Source: Prochilodus magdalenae
Taxonomy: Eukaryota; Chordata; Actinopteri; Characiformes; Prochilodontidae
Direction of reading: 5' to 3'
Assembly (NCBI GenBank): GCA_024036415.1
Contig: JAMWET010004974.1
Coordinates: forward strand, 62,001-126,000
DNA length: 64,000 bases
Shown: positions 34,664-49,500 of the stretch, one piece after another
Numbering within the stretch: position 1 is the first letter of the stretch
How the letters are laid out: each line of letters starts with the position of its first letter
Made by a program: the position numbers and the translations under genes
The notes under the pieces: model-generated
Seen by the model: only the letters and a program-made list of their open reading frames with translations
Told to the model about the DNA's origin: nothing
Database searches by the model: none

Positions 34664-37525
34664 CGTTAAAGGCTTCCCTCTCTCTGGCTTCTCAACTGGC
34701 GAAACTTTGCTCCTAAGCTCCTCTTTGGCCGTTTCCCTCAAATCAGTGAATCTTCTCCACTATTCACCCAGACTGGCCGCCAGCCCCAGACGTCGTGCTT
34801 GCACTCACCCCAGCCCTCAAAACACGGCTCTAATGAAGTAGGAGCCTCCCTCAGGCCTTAAAACACCAGTTTGAATGATGTCCACCTCAACAATGAGATT
34901 CCACACATGAATAGGGCAAGCTGGGGGGAGTCCAAGGTAACACAGGCTGAGTAGATTTGGGGTAATAAGAGTAAAAAATACTACACCCTGCCCACTTAGC
35001 AGACACCTTACAACAACGTCCCAATACATTGGCCAATAAGGTGCCTGTTTATCATGTAAAGGGAATGGAGAGTTGCAGGGTGGTATCCTGTTTTGTCTGA
35101 CTCTTTTGTCTGTGCGTTTTTTAAAGGGCACAGCTAACGCTTTACTGTTTCGGGAACTCCAATCACTTGCATGAAAAGAAGTCCAACCATTGAGTCAAGG
35201 GCAGTTCACTGACACACTGCTGGACTCTGAGAATGCGGAGGTTCCAGTAATCCAGTCGAAGTGAAAACAAACGGAACCCTGATAAAACTTGAATCATGTA
35301 AGTGACGTTTCAGCACACAGTGCAAAAATCCTGTACACACGAACCTGAGAGCAAGTGTTGGAGTGCGATGCGTGTCACATCCAGTCTTGCTTAAGCTTAA
35401 ACATTTATGGACAGGCAGACATGGTTGCCATATCTCAGTTCCAAGTAAATGCAATTGGTGATTACACATATCTCTTGTAGAAAGTGATACATATTCGGAA
35501 AGTTAGAAGTATTAAGAAGCTAAGTAGCTCTGCAGTAAAAAATGAATTAGTCTCTAATCTTCATATGGATTTTACAATGTGTAGTGATATAATGTATGAC
35601 AAAGTAATCTCCCTTTTAACATTATCATGTACATTTTATATAAATTACATAGAAAAAAACATTTAGACAAAAAAGAGGAAAAGGTTATAGGTTAAACAAC
35701 AGAAGCACGTAGGAATAACTAATGAAAAACATTTTTAATAATAACCCCCAAATAAACGCTGCAGTTTAATTGAGGTATATTTTGTTTACTGTATCAGGTC
35801 AGCTAATATCATGTCTGTCTGATAATTACATTTAATTAGTTTTTTTTATGTATTTACTTATAATAGATATAATAGATATTTCAACATGGAAAATTATATA
35901 TCTAAATCCAAAAATAATGTGTAAAAAAAACTGTATTTAATATCCAATAATTTGTATTTTGCCATTATTTATAAGATTTAACAGTTCCTTCTGAATTAAG
36001 AAAAGTTGTTTTTTTTCCAAGGCCACTTTGTAAAGCAAAGTTTTCAGGGCGATGCTGACTTGTTTTTACAACATTTCATAATAGAAGTGCAAATAATAAT
36101 GTTAGGTGGGCTTATTAGGAGCATTTACGCATATCTGTTGTTAAACTATGACAAAGTAAACTGAATTGAATGGGACTGTAGTGAAAAAATATAACCATTA
36201 TTTTGCTGGAACTACTGTATAAGTCAGAACAGTAAATGGCAGTCATTTATGTGATCTAAAAAAAATTAATCTTAAAAGAAATGAATTTTTTCTATGCTTT
36301 TTATGTTTATAACGACACATTTATAGACATATGTATAATAGGCGCTTGTTCTTTTTTGTTACATGTTTGCACCACTCTTTTATGACCCATTAAGGCACAG
36401 TCTAAAGAAATAACGATCAACAAAGACCAGTGCTGTAAAGACTAACATTTTCTTATTAAACACCGCCATTTTACAACTTTACATCAAAATACATCACTTT
36501 TCATTAAACAGAAAGACAATTTATGAACATGTGAGAATTTTGTTGCCAGCAAAAATTACATTTGTTTCCGTTTTTGGCTTGAAGATTTTGTTTCTTCCTT
36601 TTCCTCACATTAACCAGTGCTATTATCTCCATAAGCATTCTTACATTTTGCAGGACTGTGCCTCTGGAATAAATAGTAAAATAGTTTTTAAGTTAACCAG
36701 AAGGAAACACTTGAATTCATTTACTGAGGCCGTTTAGGTTTTGCACAGATGAAACGGAATGTAACTGGCTCTAGGACTTCCACACTCTACCTTCTAGTAG
36801 GGGAAACAGCATTATGTCCATGCCTTTCAGAGAGTACATGTCTATTTATATTCACAAACATCTGAATTTTTCATTGGGCATGTGGCTATTCCGAAGTAAT
36901 ACTCCATGGAAATAAAGGCTTCCTCTGGGAGGCTATTTAAAATATTTCTTTATAAAAACACTACTTTACAAAAAGGTTACTATGTTGGTCAGTTCAAACC
37001 AGCTATGGTCCAAGCCTTAGGACTACCTAGGGCTTATTACTTCTTACCAGCTCTGTGACAGCTATGAGCTTTGTTCAGCGTCAGCTGGATTTCTGGGGAC
37101 CCATATGCAGCCACTTATTCTAAATCTTTTAGATGATTTAGACTGATTAGACTTATCAAACTGTGCAGTGTAATTTGCACTGACGTTTGCAAGGATCAAG
37201 CTCATTGCTTAGCACCCATGAAGTCTACATCAGTCACTGACATCATTTTTATAACCTGGCAACTTGTGAAGAAGAAGTGGATCTCATGTCAGATGAGATC
37301 AGAAAGTGGTTTCAATATAATCATTATGCTGAGGACATGACTTGACATTATAGTGATAAATTGACTATACCACTTGAATTACCATTATTAATTACCAAAC
37401 GAGTGCAAAGCAAATGAACTGAGCAGTGGAACGCTTGTGTGCTGGTTGTTAGTGGTCTTCTTTCCTGCCCTCATCCCTGACCCTGCTGTTTACTGGTCAG
37501 AATGTGTAGCAGAGATTGCAGAGTC
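34664..37525. other. Intergenic region between ZP gene and SHPRH
   Basis: It contains the unmarked promoter of the ZP gene on the right and the SHPRH 3' UTR on the left. The stretch 35480-36500 is very AT-rich. No gene or recognisable repeat was found. Confidence 0.45.
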
Positions 37526-40500
37526 TCACTCCAGTGTGTCTGTATCCTCAGTGAAAAGCTCAGCCAGATCAGCCACAGTAAACACAGAGGCCTCCGAATG
37601 TTTCATGGCTGTGGTGCCATGACTGAAAACAAAAAGAACCAGGTGATTAGAGATTTATGGTAAAAGTAGACCATTACAATGAGCTTAAGCGTCATTGTGA
37701 AGTCACAAAAAAGTCTTACTTAGCATAAGCTCACCTTTTTTCTGCTGTTTTTAGCATAGCCTGCATGCGTTCCTCAATAGTGGACTTAATCAGGAACCGG
37801 TGCACAAAAGTGGGTCTAGAGAGGGAAACAATGAATTAACAGCTTAATCTTAAACCCCAGACATCTTCTGGTGCAGTATGGGGGTTGCACTACTATTCAT
37901 TTTTAACAGTCAACTGGCTTTACCAAACAAGGAAAGTATTTTATTTAAAACTTTTTGGAAACTCAGTGATGCTATGTCCGATGTATTTTTTTGAAGGCCA
38001 TTGGCTTTGTCTTAACTATTCCTAACTAGCAAGCTAAAAAAAAGAGTTAAGTTTTGAATAGAATCAGCAGAAATATATGAAATATATGAGAGTAGTTTGC
38101 AACCTCAACTAGCAAATAAAATGTTTTAAAATATTGCACACTGCAAGTTTTTATATTGCTGTCACTTTTCAGTAGTTTGGTTTGCCATATTTCCAAGTTT
38201 GAAAAGCCTTTTTTTCATGTTTCCAAGCCTCACGTAGCACCATTCACCTGAGCTTATTATGGTGTTGGGATTAGTGAGACCAAGTGTACAAGGGCTTGTT
38301 AAAATTTGTATTTAAGCAGGCAGAATGTCTAACATAATTTAGATAGAATTAAGAATGAAGATGGCAGTGCAACTGGCTTAATCTTTTATGCTGCTGTTTC
38401 AGACTAACAAAGTTATCTGCTGTCTGGACCACCTAATGCTTGCTAATTACAGCTACTGCAATTTTCTTCCTGAATTAATTTGCTATCCTCTGCTCAGAGC
38501 ACCAATCAGTGGATGAATTAGTCAACCAAACAACTGTCCTAGCGCAAGTCCTAACTAGTGGCTTACTTTGTTTGTCCGATGCGGTGCACTCTGCCGATGG
38601 CCTGAAGCTCATGGGCTGGGTTGAGGATTGGCTCCACAAGCAGAACATGTGTAGCCTCAATTATATTCAGGCCGTTTGAGCCGGTGTGCAATGGCAATAA
38701 CAGGATGTTGATCTTCTCTTCATATTTGAAAGAACTTAAGTTCTCCTAAAAAGGAAACCAAAGATTTTATGGGAGCTGCTGTTGTTGCAGGGTTGGTAAG
38801 AAATGTGTTTTCATCTCATATGCTCACATATATATAAAAAACCCTGTTACTCTGGTCTTCCAGTTACCTTTCAGAACGGCAGCAAGGGCATAAGAGTCTA
38901 GTGTAGTAATTATACAAACCTGAAACTTATGAATTCCATTGATCTGTGCAAACTCCATATTGTTGTCAAAGAGAGCTTTTGCAATGATGTCCAGAACTCC
39001 CTGCCACTGAGAAACAACAGGGAATTTATGGTAAAATCTCCTCATAAAAGCTCATAAACCTGCCTCGAAAAACATCTCAAACAAGACCTACTGTGGAGAA
39101 TACAAGGGATTTAGCTCCAGGGTCTGTCATCTGGATCTTCTTGAGGGCTCGGACCACAGCTTCTACTTTAGTGGAATGACTTCCCTATAATGGGTTAAAA
39201 TGATCCAGCATAACTGACACTTGCATTGTTTTAAATAACAAAACACTTTTCAATTAGTCTTTCTATTTGTCGAACAAAGAATCCAAACTACACTTACTTT
39301 GACAGGGATTTCTTGGCCCTGGTCTGCAGCCTGGGCAGTAAAGACGTAGGAAATTTCGGTGTGGGACGTGGTCTGCCTGCAGATGGCACACTTTATAGCT
39401 CTCCTTCGATTGCCAACGCTGTACTGCTCCACGATAATTGAAATACACTCATTGCAGAAGCAGTGTCCACAGGTGAGCACAGCCCACTGCCAAACACATA
39501 CACACAAACTCATAAATTACAGTACCATAAACAAAGATTAAGACCATTTATATTTTCATTTACCCAGTTCTGTTACCTGAACATATTTACCACATACAAT
39601 ATTCAGAAGTTACATATCGTTGCTGTCCACAGAATAAACAAGTATCTCCAGAATGGCAAGTTTACAGGAGAAAGCAAAAACCTAATTTAAGTCTAATGCA
39701 ATATCATGAAACCAGAACTTTCTTAAGCAATGTTGGATCATTTATGACGGTCCATTCTTCATAAAATTTTCACACAATATGTACGGCAGCTGCAGTGTTC
39801 AAATGAAATAAAAGTTAAAACCAAGAAAATAAGGATGTTTTTCTTTGCACAATGACAATATTCAATGAGATATGGCATCAATTTCCAGAAATGCTTTTGT
39901 GATACTGGCCATTAAGATCAATCTGAAATTACAGCCGTTTTACCAATAGACTTTATGTATTGATGTCTTTTTTGTCAGGATACGTCCCCTCAATCAGACA
40001 GAGTGGCAAAACAGTCCACAACAAGTTTGGGTTTATTAGGGAAAACAACAAAACCAGAAATAAAACAAGCAATTATGTGGCTTAAATGTCTCATCTGGCA
40101 AACTGTCTAAACTTGCTTTGTGGAGTCGCACTGGTTTTGTTTTGGAGCACCAACACTGTCTAATCACACACCCCCTCCAGGTACACAGTTACACAGAATG
40201 TAAATGGAAATATCTTATTGATGAGCAGACATTAAAGTATATAACTTTATTAATTTAACCCCAAAATCCACAACTGTAAATTCTAGGCCAATTCTACAAA
40301 CTGCAGCAATCTTTATGTAGTACTGACTTCTTGTTCAAATTTTCCCCAGTGTACCTTAAATGATGCGGCACTTACAAACTGGCCCAATGCATTATTATGG
40401 CTGCACCATTTAAGGTGGAACGGGGAAGCTCTAAATAGTTTTTAATAAAATTGAGGTGATTTATGTGTTTTACAGACTGCCCTTAATTCTTGCTGAATCT

Positions 40501-43500
40501 ATTTGTTCAGTAAATCACACAAAAGCTCTTTCTCATTTTAAATGTTTTTGTATTTTTACTGTTTGACTGGAAGTAATTTATTCATTTCAAAAACAGTATT
40601 AATGTTTTCTTTCCATTTACATCAATGCTGGTCAATCTTTGGTGTATTTGCTAATTCTCCTAAAAACTCAACCCTGTTACTTTTCCTGCATTTCCAATTT
40701 TAATCCTTTTTAAGTTAGCAAAAAAAAAACTGTTAAAAATAAGACACTGTACTCGTGATAGGTTATCACATTTGAATGGTTAAATTAACATTCTCTTAGA
40801 TTTAATGAAATAAAAAAACTTAAATTTAAGTCCTCATATGTACTGTGGGTTACCTTACCTCCTGACCCAGGGAGCGGGCACAGATGGGACACGGCTCAGG
40901 GTTCAGACCTCCTGTGGATTTATCTTGAGACTAAAATCATTTAGCAATGTTATTAGGATCACTCTGTATTCATAAAGTCAGTCAATCCTATTACTATAAT
41001 TAAATGATAACAATCCAAAACTACTTTAAATAAAATGTAATTAATGAAAAGATTAAGGAAGTGATACAATCAAATGGACAAATAAGAATTGCTTCTCCCT
41101 TGACTTCTCACAAAACTAGACTACTGTGAGCTAGCACAGCTGAAATTACAGCACTGAATTTGTCACCAACTCAGAAAGCTTTAGCCAATACAACAGTGGG
41201 TACCTTCTCCAGATTGTTGAGATACAGCAACTGTCCAAGTTTCTTCTGCAGCTGGGATTTTGCCACGGCTCTGTCATTCAACAGTTTCACCCTGTTCTGT
41301 TCCACCTAAACCAAAACAGACAAACACACACAGTCACGTGTAGGTAGCACACGGTTATAGTGTGATGTCGGATTGCCACTGTGTGGGCTCTGTTCTGCTC
41401 ACCTCATGTGGCTCTATGATGTGCAGCACTTTAGGTTTGGGCTCATCAGGAAGACGCACACGCAGCCTTTCTGTCGCCATGCCCAGTTCATCTATTGCTG
41501 ATACACGATCCCTCAGCGTCATCCAGTACTCATGCAACACCTAAAAGAACCACATCAGATTTGTTTATGATGTGTAATAGGCACTGAAGAAATTTCTCCT
41601 TGATAACTGACATGCAGATCCCAGTCAGTTATCAAGGAGAAATCATTCAAGGTGCATCAAGGTTTTACACTGCATTCACATTGGTCCAGCTCAGCAATGT
41701 GAAAGCAGCCTGCTTTTTAATTTCTCTGCTTGTGGGTGTTACAAAGGCTGTAAAATGATGTCTTGCTAAATCTATGTTCATGTCATTAAGTTAGATTTTT
41801 TCGGAATAATCAAAAACCCAACACAGTGTGCATCATTTGGCTAATGAAACTGAAAACAAAAACTGGGTTTGGGGGAGCACAGATGGTTGATTATCACCAT
41901 CAGGGAAGCAGTTATTTTAGTTAATTAACAGTCAACTAATCAAAGATAAATGAGTGTTGCTGAAATATTTGGGGTTTACTGCTGAATGAGCCTGGCATTT
42001 GATGGTGTAAACACATTACATTGGCTGGACTCATTTGCAAGTTCAACTTTGTGACACATCAAAATCCCCAAATTTGATGCTTCAGGCTCATCATGCAATG
42101 CGTGGCCACAACTTACTGAAACAACACTTAAACGCAACACTAAAATGATAAATGAATGGGATCTGTTGTGGTGCACTGCTACACCAGAGCAATGTAAATG
42201 CAGTGATACTCTAATTTGCATGCTGCCTTCTAAGAGACTAAAAAGTTGGTCTATTTTTATTCACAGTTTATGTATAAACACCCCTTACTGGGAGCATGAT
42301 ACCAGACCTTGTACTCTTTTTTCCAGGACTCAAACAGCTCCATAAATGTGTTGCCCTCCTCTATGAGTTCAGACTCCATGCGCCGGATCTTGGCAAAAGA
42401 TAAAATGGCTTTCAAAGTACGCTCTGTTTCACTGGCTGCCCATAGACCACGGCTGGTAGTAGGCAGTCTGTCATCCACCAGGCCATCCTCGTCCTCAATC
42501 ATCTCCTCAAATATGGCTGTTTGGCCTTTAACTCTGCCAGTGATGCAGACAAAAATCTTTTTAAAAGGTTTATTTTTGTGTGTTTTTTTTTCTTTAAATT
42601 ATTTTTCTTTTCTTTGTACTTACGTGTGCGAGAATAATTTGGACTCATATTCTGTGAAGAGCTCATCTGCTTTGCAAAAAACACAGCTATAAAATTAAAC
42701 ATAAACAAACCCATTTAATATAGCAGAATTTCACTAGATTTGTACTACATGTAATAAAAGACAAATACAAATAAAACTTAAAGTGGAACAAACAAACATG
42801 TTAGCTAAAAGGTTCTTACTTGTTGAGTGAAAGGCGGACAGGCCTCAGGTGACAAGCAGTCGCCTCTTCAATGACTTCCTGAGAAGGCTGAGCTTCTAGC
42901 TTTTTCACAGCTTCCTGAACAGTTTTCTGGGATTTCATCAGCTCATCCATTTGAGTACTGAGCAGAAACTGGAGGCCCCTTGCATCCCGGAACCTTGAAA
43001 GAAACAGAACAAACTTTTAAAATATGTTCCCAACCAGCCTGAAATGTCATTAGAGAGACTCCCCAAAGAACTTTAGCTGCTTACTTGTCTGCCATTGAGA
43101 ATTTATTGGCTTGCTGTTTGTAGCTGCAGGTGAGCTCATTCTGGATGCGGCTGACCAAGTCATCATCCATAGAATATTGAATAGCTTGCTGGATGACATC
43201 TAACCACCAGGGTGAACGCAGGTTAACCTAAAACAGAGCAGATTTAGAAACAGGTGTAGTTGTTTTTTTGTGTCATGAAGCAGATCATCATGAGGTTCTC
43301 AGGGATCCTACCTTGCGTTTGAGCTCTCTGATGTTCTGAAGGACAGGCAGTAGGTTCTGCTGAGCTTCGGACACTTCAGAGCTGACCTTGGTCATGTAGT
43401 GCTGTTTCAGCTGCTCTGCCTAATTAAGAATTGCAGTATTAATGGATGAACCCAAACCAAAAAAAAATAAAAAAATTACAAAGTATATTTGACCTTTCAG

Positions 43501-46500
43501 TATACAATAACTTGCTTCCTTCAAATTATGTCTAAGGTTCTGGACTGAACTGCATTTGGTACTATAGAATTAGTTATAGTAATAATAATCCTATTCCAAA
43601 CTGCTATACTAACCTCCTCTTTCAGACGGTCATCTCGAAGAGTAGGGGGTATACCAGGATGCTTTGCATTTAGCAGTTCCATCAAATTGTGTGTGGCATG
43701 AAGTCTCTATATAAATCATAAATGACATCATAGTTATGATCCATGGTGCACAGGGATAAAAACAATTTAGATTTATTTTTTAGGGCTTTATCACTGGAGA
43801 AGGAATGGTCAATGCTTTACCTGCAGAGAGTCTGTTTTAAGGCGGTCCTTGTGCTCTTCAGAAGATCGAAGAACTTCTCTGTACATTTCTGCTGCCTCCA
43901 CAAACTCAACTAGTGGGATCACAGGCACAGACATTTAAACATTTCTAATAGGCTCTACTAAACTCTGCGCTGGGCTAGCTTGCTGTTTTAGGAAACGGTA
44001 CCTCTGATGATGTGGATTCCTGCCAAACCGTTAAGAGCACACACTAGCTGCCTGTGAGCCTCCTCACACTCAACTCGACACTTTTTCTGCAGGGACTTCA
44101 GCAGCTCCTCCATGGTCATTGTACTGATTAATGCAAAAAGTACATTGGAAATTATATACAAGGTAAACATAAACAAAAATGATTTATAATTCAATCACCG
44201 AGATAGAAATAAAGAATTTCAGAGTTGTTTTGATGGCAAATGGGTTATTGTTGAGAAACCCCCGACTATTTTACAATGGTGGTATGTTTCAAGAATAAGC
44301 ATGTTCCTCACCTCTTCTGAAAGGGAAGGAACTCTCCTCTGACAGCCTGAGGGTGGCAGCAGGCCTGACGCAGGCGCAGGAGCGGGTACAGGATGGTGTT
44401 GACCGTGCGTCGATCCAGGCTGCCTAACTTCAGCGACCAGTCAGAGATCTTCCTCAGCTTCACCAGGGCATCCTGAGAGCAGACCTCATGCTGGCGGTGG
44501 TAGAAGTGTCCCTCCACTGGAGAAAAGTGGAGCCAGTGGATCTCTTCTGTCTGGGGGGGAATCTGGATCTGAAATGAACACAAACGTTCATATGTTTTGG
44601 TTTGCAGCACATCTGTCTGGGAAACTGACCCAAAAGGTATGTTAAATGTACATCTTGGGAAATAAAGTTAAAAACCATGAATGAAAAACACTGTTTAAAG
44701 ACGCTGTGTGTCAAGACAGCATTGAGAATGCAGATAACCTACTTGGTCGATGACATCTTTTTTTGCAGATCGCCATAGAAGTAGACCAATAACATTGTAT
44801 AGCGGCCCTGTGTTTCCACGTCGGTATGGTCTATAAAGAAGCTGGTCCCACCAGTACTTCACCCAGTATGGATCAACTCCAAGAAACAGCACAAGGCCAT
44901 ACAAATCTGCAGCACAGTAACATCAGTTACTGTCACACTTGTATGCAAATATTTGAACACCCCTGGTTTCTAGTGCATTTTAGACTTCATCAGACTTCTT
45001 CTACAGGAAATAAATATGACATCTGTCTGCTAATTGTAGAGCATGGTTTCTATTTATTTGCTGAGTTTAACATATTGCAAAAAATAAAACATCAAATGCA
45101 AAAAAGAAGTCATAATTTTCCACAGGCCATATTCAATTTTATATCATGCGAAATTCAGCAGATAAAAAGTAATTGTGCATTACAATGTGTAAAAGTGTGT
45201 TCCAAAAGGCATCCAAAGATCACTTAAGGTGACACATAAAATTACAACCCCCTTAATAAGACAGCTCACCTTCTAAACCTCTCTGCACAGGAGTTCCACT
45301 TACACACCAGCGATTAATGGATGTGAGTCTTAGAGCCATTTCTGCAGCCTACAAAAGAGAGAGAGGATGTACTATACATCATATAACACAAAAGCTCTCA
45401 ATTTAATCAGATCTCCTCTCACTTTAATCTATGGTGAGAAAAGCTCTGGCCAGTCAGGCTACCTTAGCTGTGGTGCACTCCACCATCTGAGCTTCATCAA
45501 GACACACACGCCACCACTCCACGGCCACCAGTGGGCTGGGGACAGCCATGTAGCGCTTCTGGTTGCGGAACCGTCGGCCATCCTTGCTGTTGCTATGTGG
45601 GAGGTCCACATAGTTCAGTTCAGTACGCAGCACGTCATAAGTGGTAATGACCACATCTTGTTCAGCTAGGATGTGGGGCTGAATAAAACCGTGCCTCTTC
45701 ACACCCTGATACACCTAAAAGGAAACACAGAGCCTTATTAGTTCTTCAGAGGATTGTATCTGCAGAACATCCAGAGGCATGTGAAGAGTGAAGAGTGAAG
45801 ACCCTTTTCTCACATTTATACTCTGAGAACACTGCTATGTGGTATATGCTGTCAGTTACACTTATCATAATAAATTGATATGCTGTCTGATTTATATCCA
45901 CAACTAGTTTCAAAAGTCTAGCACATAAGCTCTTGGTTTGAATATGAATCCAAAATTTAAGATGGGAACACATGTATGAACGTTAATCGCACAGTTATTA
46001 TATAATGCTATAGTAGTCATGTCCAACTATGTTCCTTGAGGACGTTAGTCCAGCACAGTTTGGTGATTTTGGACAATTGGACACCCCCCTAGTTACAGTA
46101 ACACTTGGTGGAGTGGCTTTGTGCTGTGGCACTTACATTAACATTAACTGTATTTGGCAGATGCTCTTATCTGTAAACTTCTATAGCTTTACAAGTGCTT
46201 GTAAAGACTCTTGTTGGTACAAAGCGATGTGCTTCCCTAGCTGGGAATCGAACCCCATACTGACCAGCTTACCAGTACTCGGAGGGAGGCAAAGCGGATG
46301 TGATGGTTAATCTCCTCTACCCACTGATGACAGATGGAGCTCGGAGAAATAATTAGAGTGGCACCAGTGGGCACAGGCGTCATAGCCACCAGGCAGTGTG
46401 GGCAGTAAAATGGCGTAGTCTCCAGGTTCTCCTCCTTATAGTTCACACACTCTGCATGTTGCCATAGCAGGCAGTTCATACACTGAACACGAGCCTTATA

Positions 46501-49500
46501 GTCCACCAGGCCCAGCTCTCCACATATACACTCAAAGCGGTAATCTGGCGTGTTGAAGGGGACCACAGATGCTCTGGTTGGTGGTGGAGGATCTGGATCA
46601 GAACTGTGGACAACATCAGATTTGGGATTCTCTTGCTGGAGGCTTACAATATGCTCCATTTGCTCTGGCTTTGCTTTAGACACAGAGCTATTTGTCTCTT
46701 TCTCATCTTCAGCTGAAGCAGCACAGGGCTGACAGTTCTCTGGGTTAGATTCAGTGCTGGGTTTGTTACTGAGGAGACCTTGTTCTGATAAAGATCCATT
46801 CTCCTGTTCTGGTTCTTCTGTAAGTGGAGGAGGATCCCTGCTGATCAGTGTGTCCTCAGAGTCTGAAGCTGTGCTGTATGAGTTCATTATGGCATCCTTG
46901 TCATGGCCAGCAGCCCGCCGTGATGTTCTTCTGTAAGCTGTTTCTCCAGGTGACTTCTGCTGCAATAAAAAAATAAAAATAAAAATGTATATGAGAAACA
47001 TTCTTAACAAAACTTAATTTAATTAAGGTTTTTTATTGCTTAAAAAGAGAATAATTCTGACTGGAGGTGGACAAAATTATGGAAACACAACATAAACTGA
47101 TCTAAAATATCAGTTAAAGCTACCTACACATCTGTGCGTATGGATTTGCATAATAATACGGTCATGATTTGACAATTGAAGCACTCTGAAGAAAGAAGAA
47201 AATATGACTAATTGAGTATACCAGCACAGCCATAAACAGGCATCCAAAATTCAGACTGTTAGCAAGACAGGTAAAGCTCAAACAGTGTCTGAAAGCTGAT
47301 CAAAAGAAGCCAATGTAAATGGATGTGAGGTTAAAGCTTAGTTTTGATACACAGATATAATGTGTTTGAGTTTCCATTGTTGTTCCACCACATTCAGAAA
47401 TGCTAAAACATAAAAATACATACAGGGGAAACGGGTTTCTTCTTTTTTTCTTTGTAGTTTTTTCCCAGCTTGAATGACCCAGCTAATCCTCGGCCTTTGA
47501 TCTGTTCCACTAATCCTTCAGCTATGAGCTTCACCAGGGCCTTCTTTATGTGGTTGCGGTTCTTCAGAGGGTCATACTTGTACATGCTCCGGAGGTACGT
47601 AAAAATGGCATTGACTGAAGCTCCTTTCCCAACCTTCATTTCCTTAATGGCGGTCAGGAGCATCACTCGGACGGCTGTAAAGAATGAGAACATGCACATG
47701 GTTACATTATTAATAAATGACAAATTTAGACTTTACTGTCATAATTACTTATCTTTAGATATTTGTTTTATTCAGCTATTTGCAGTGATCAGAAATTTAA
47801 ATTTGACTATTAGAGGTTAACAATGTTTGTAAATACATATAATGAATGTAAGTATGTTTTAGAACCTGTATGCTAATAAAGTATTTATAATTAATTAATT
47901 AGGGAAAACCTGCACTGAGGTGCCTTACCAGGGTAGTTGATTTTCTCTCTTGGCTTAACCTCACAGTGCTTGATCCTTTGCCGTTCCAGTGGTGGTGGGG
48001 GAATATAATAGTTCACTGACTTTCCCTGTAGAAAACAAAAGTACACAGTGAGACAGAAGATCAGGAGACCAATTTCCTTTTTTTCTGCAGTTCTGTTTAA
48101 AGATACTTTTCAGCTCAAGCTAATGAATATAATGTATTTTATATCATCCACACTGCAGCCCACTCACCACAGGTAAAGTGAGAGCGTCCAGCTTTAAGCC
48201 TTCACGAGTATTGCACAAAATAAGAGCCAGCACTTCCACAGTCTTCCCCAGACCCATTTCATCAGCAAGTATTCCCCCAGGCCAGTCCACCCCAGCCAGA
48301 GGAAACTCCCTAATTAGACTGGAGAAGTATGAAAAGATCAGAACAAGATTTTCGTATACAAACCTACACAGTCTAACCATCAGTTTGTAATTAATTAATG
48401 CATTTCATGCATTTCTTTAATGCCAATATACCAAAATCCCCCAAAAATAAGCCCTAATATTATAACCTATTAAAGGTTTCTTACCAGCCGGTGTAGGGGT
48501 TATAAAACAGTTTCTTTCCACACATTGTAATCACTTCCCTCCAAAGAAAATGCATTTTTTGTTCTGTTCGTGAAAGACAGCGGAATATAATATTTAATTT
48601 GACCCAATCCTGTCAATATTTATACTCAGAAAATATAAAGAAGACTGTCAGGAGTGACAACCTTACCTTGTGAGGATTTAGTCTTGTACCTCTCTCTCTT
48701 CAGCATCCAGTTGACAGCCTGGCTCTGGTAAGGCCGTAGCACCGGGATGAGGGCTGGATGCTGTACATCAAAGCTCTGGCCCTGATCTTCCTTCTGGTGA
48801 AGGTGCCTGACATGATCATAGAGTTCCTCCACATTTTGCCGCTCCAGATCAGTGTCACACTCTTCCTCTTCGTTCTCCATGATCTCTGTCCAAAAATATT
48901 TTACATATTTTTGTTTTCATATGCACACCAATGCTTTTCTAAAGCTAGAATACACTGTAAAAGGATATCTTTTTAGGCACAATGTATAAACTGTTACTAA
49001 AACAAAGATTGTAAATAAGAATGAAAAAATTCATATTAGAAAGGAAAGGCTACCAGGGATGATGAAGTCATAGAACAATTCCATCAGCTTCTGTAGGAAC
49101 TGACTGGCTCTCCTTAAACGCCCATTTCCTTCGCTGAGAAACTCTGGCCGTCCCAACCCATACTCCAAAAGGAAAATCTTTAGCTGCACCAAAAATATAA
49201 ATATACACAAACAGTTATTTTACAGAAAAAGTATATGTATATAAACACTGGATTAGACTAACAACAGCGAAGCTTAATTAAAATGGGCTGTAATCTTCCA
49301 AACACATCAGTACTTCTGCATGAGTAAAACTTGAAGTGAAAAGTCTGTCGCTTTGTACTCAAGACAATGAATCCCCATCACCTTTTCTTTTAATGTGTCT
49401 GTCACTGCAGTGTTGAGATGACACCTGCTCTGTGGCGGTCCTAACTATTAAAGAACAGGGTGAAGGGGGCTAACAAAGTATGCAGATAAGCAGATGGTCT

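Noticed and set aside
34535..34741. Upstream in-frame ATG at 34741 as start of the ZP protein
   Set aside because: It would place about 26 charged residues before the signal peptide; the ATG at 34663 gives a normal secretory start.
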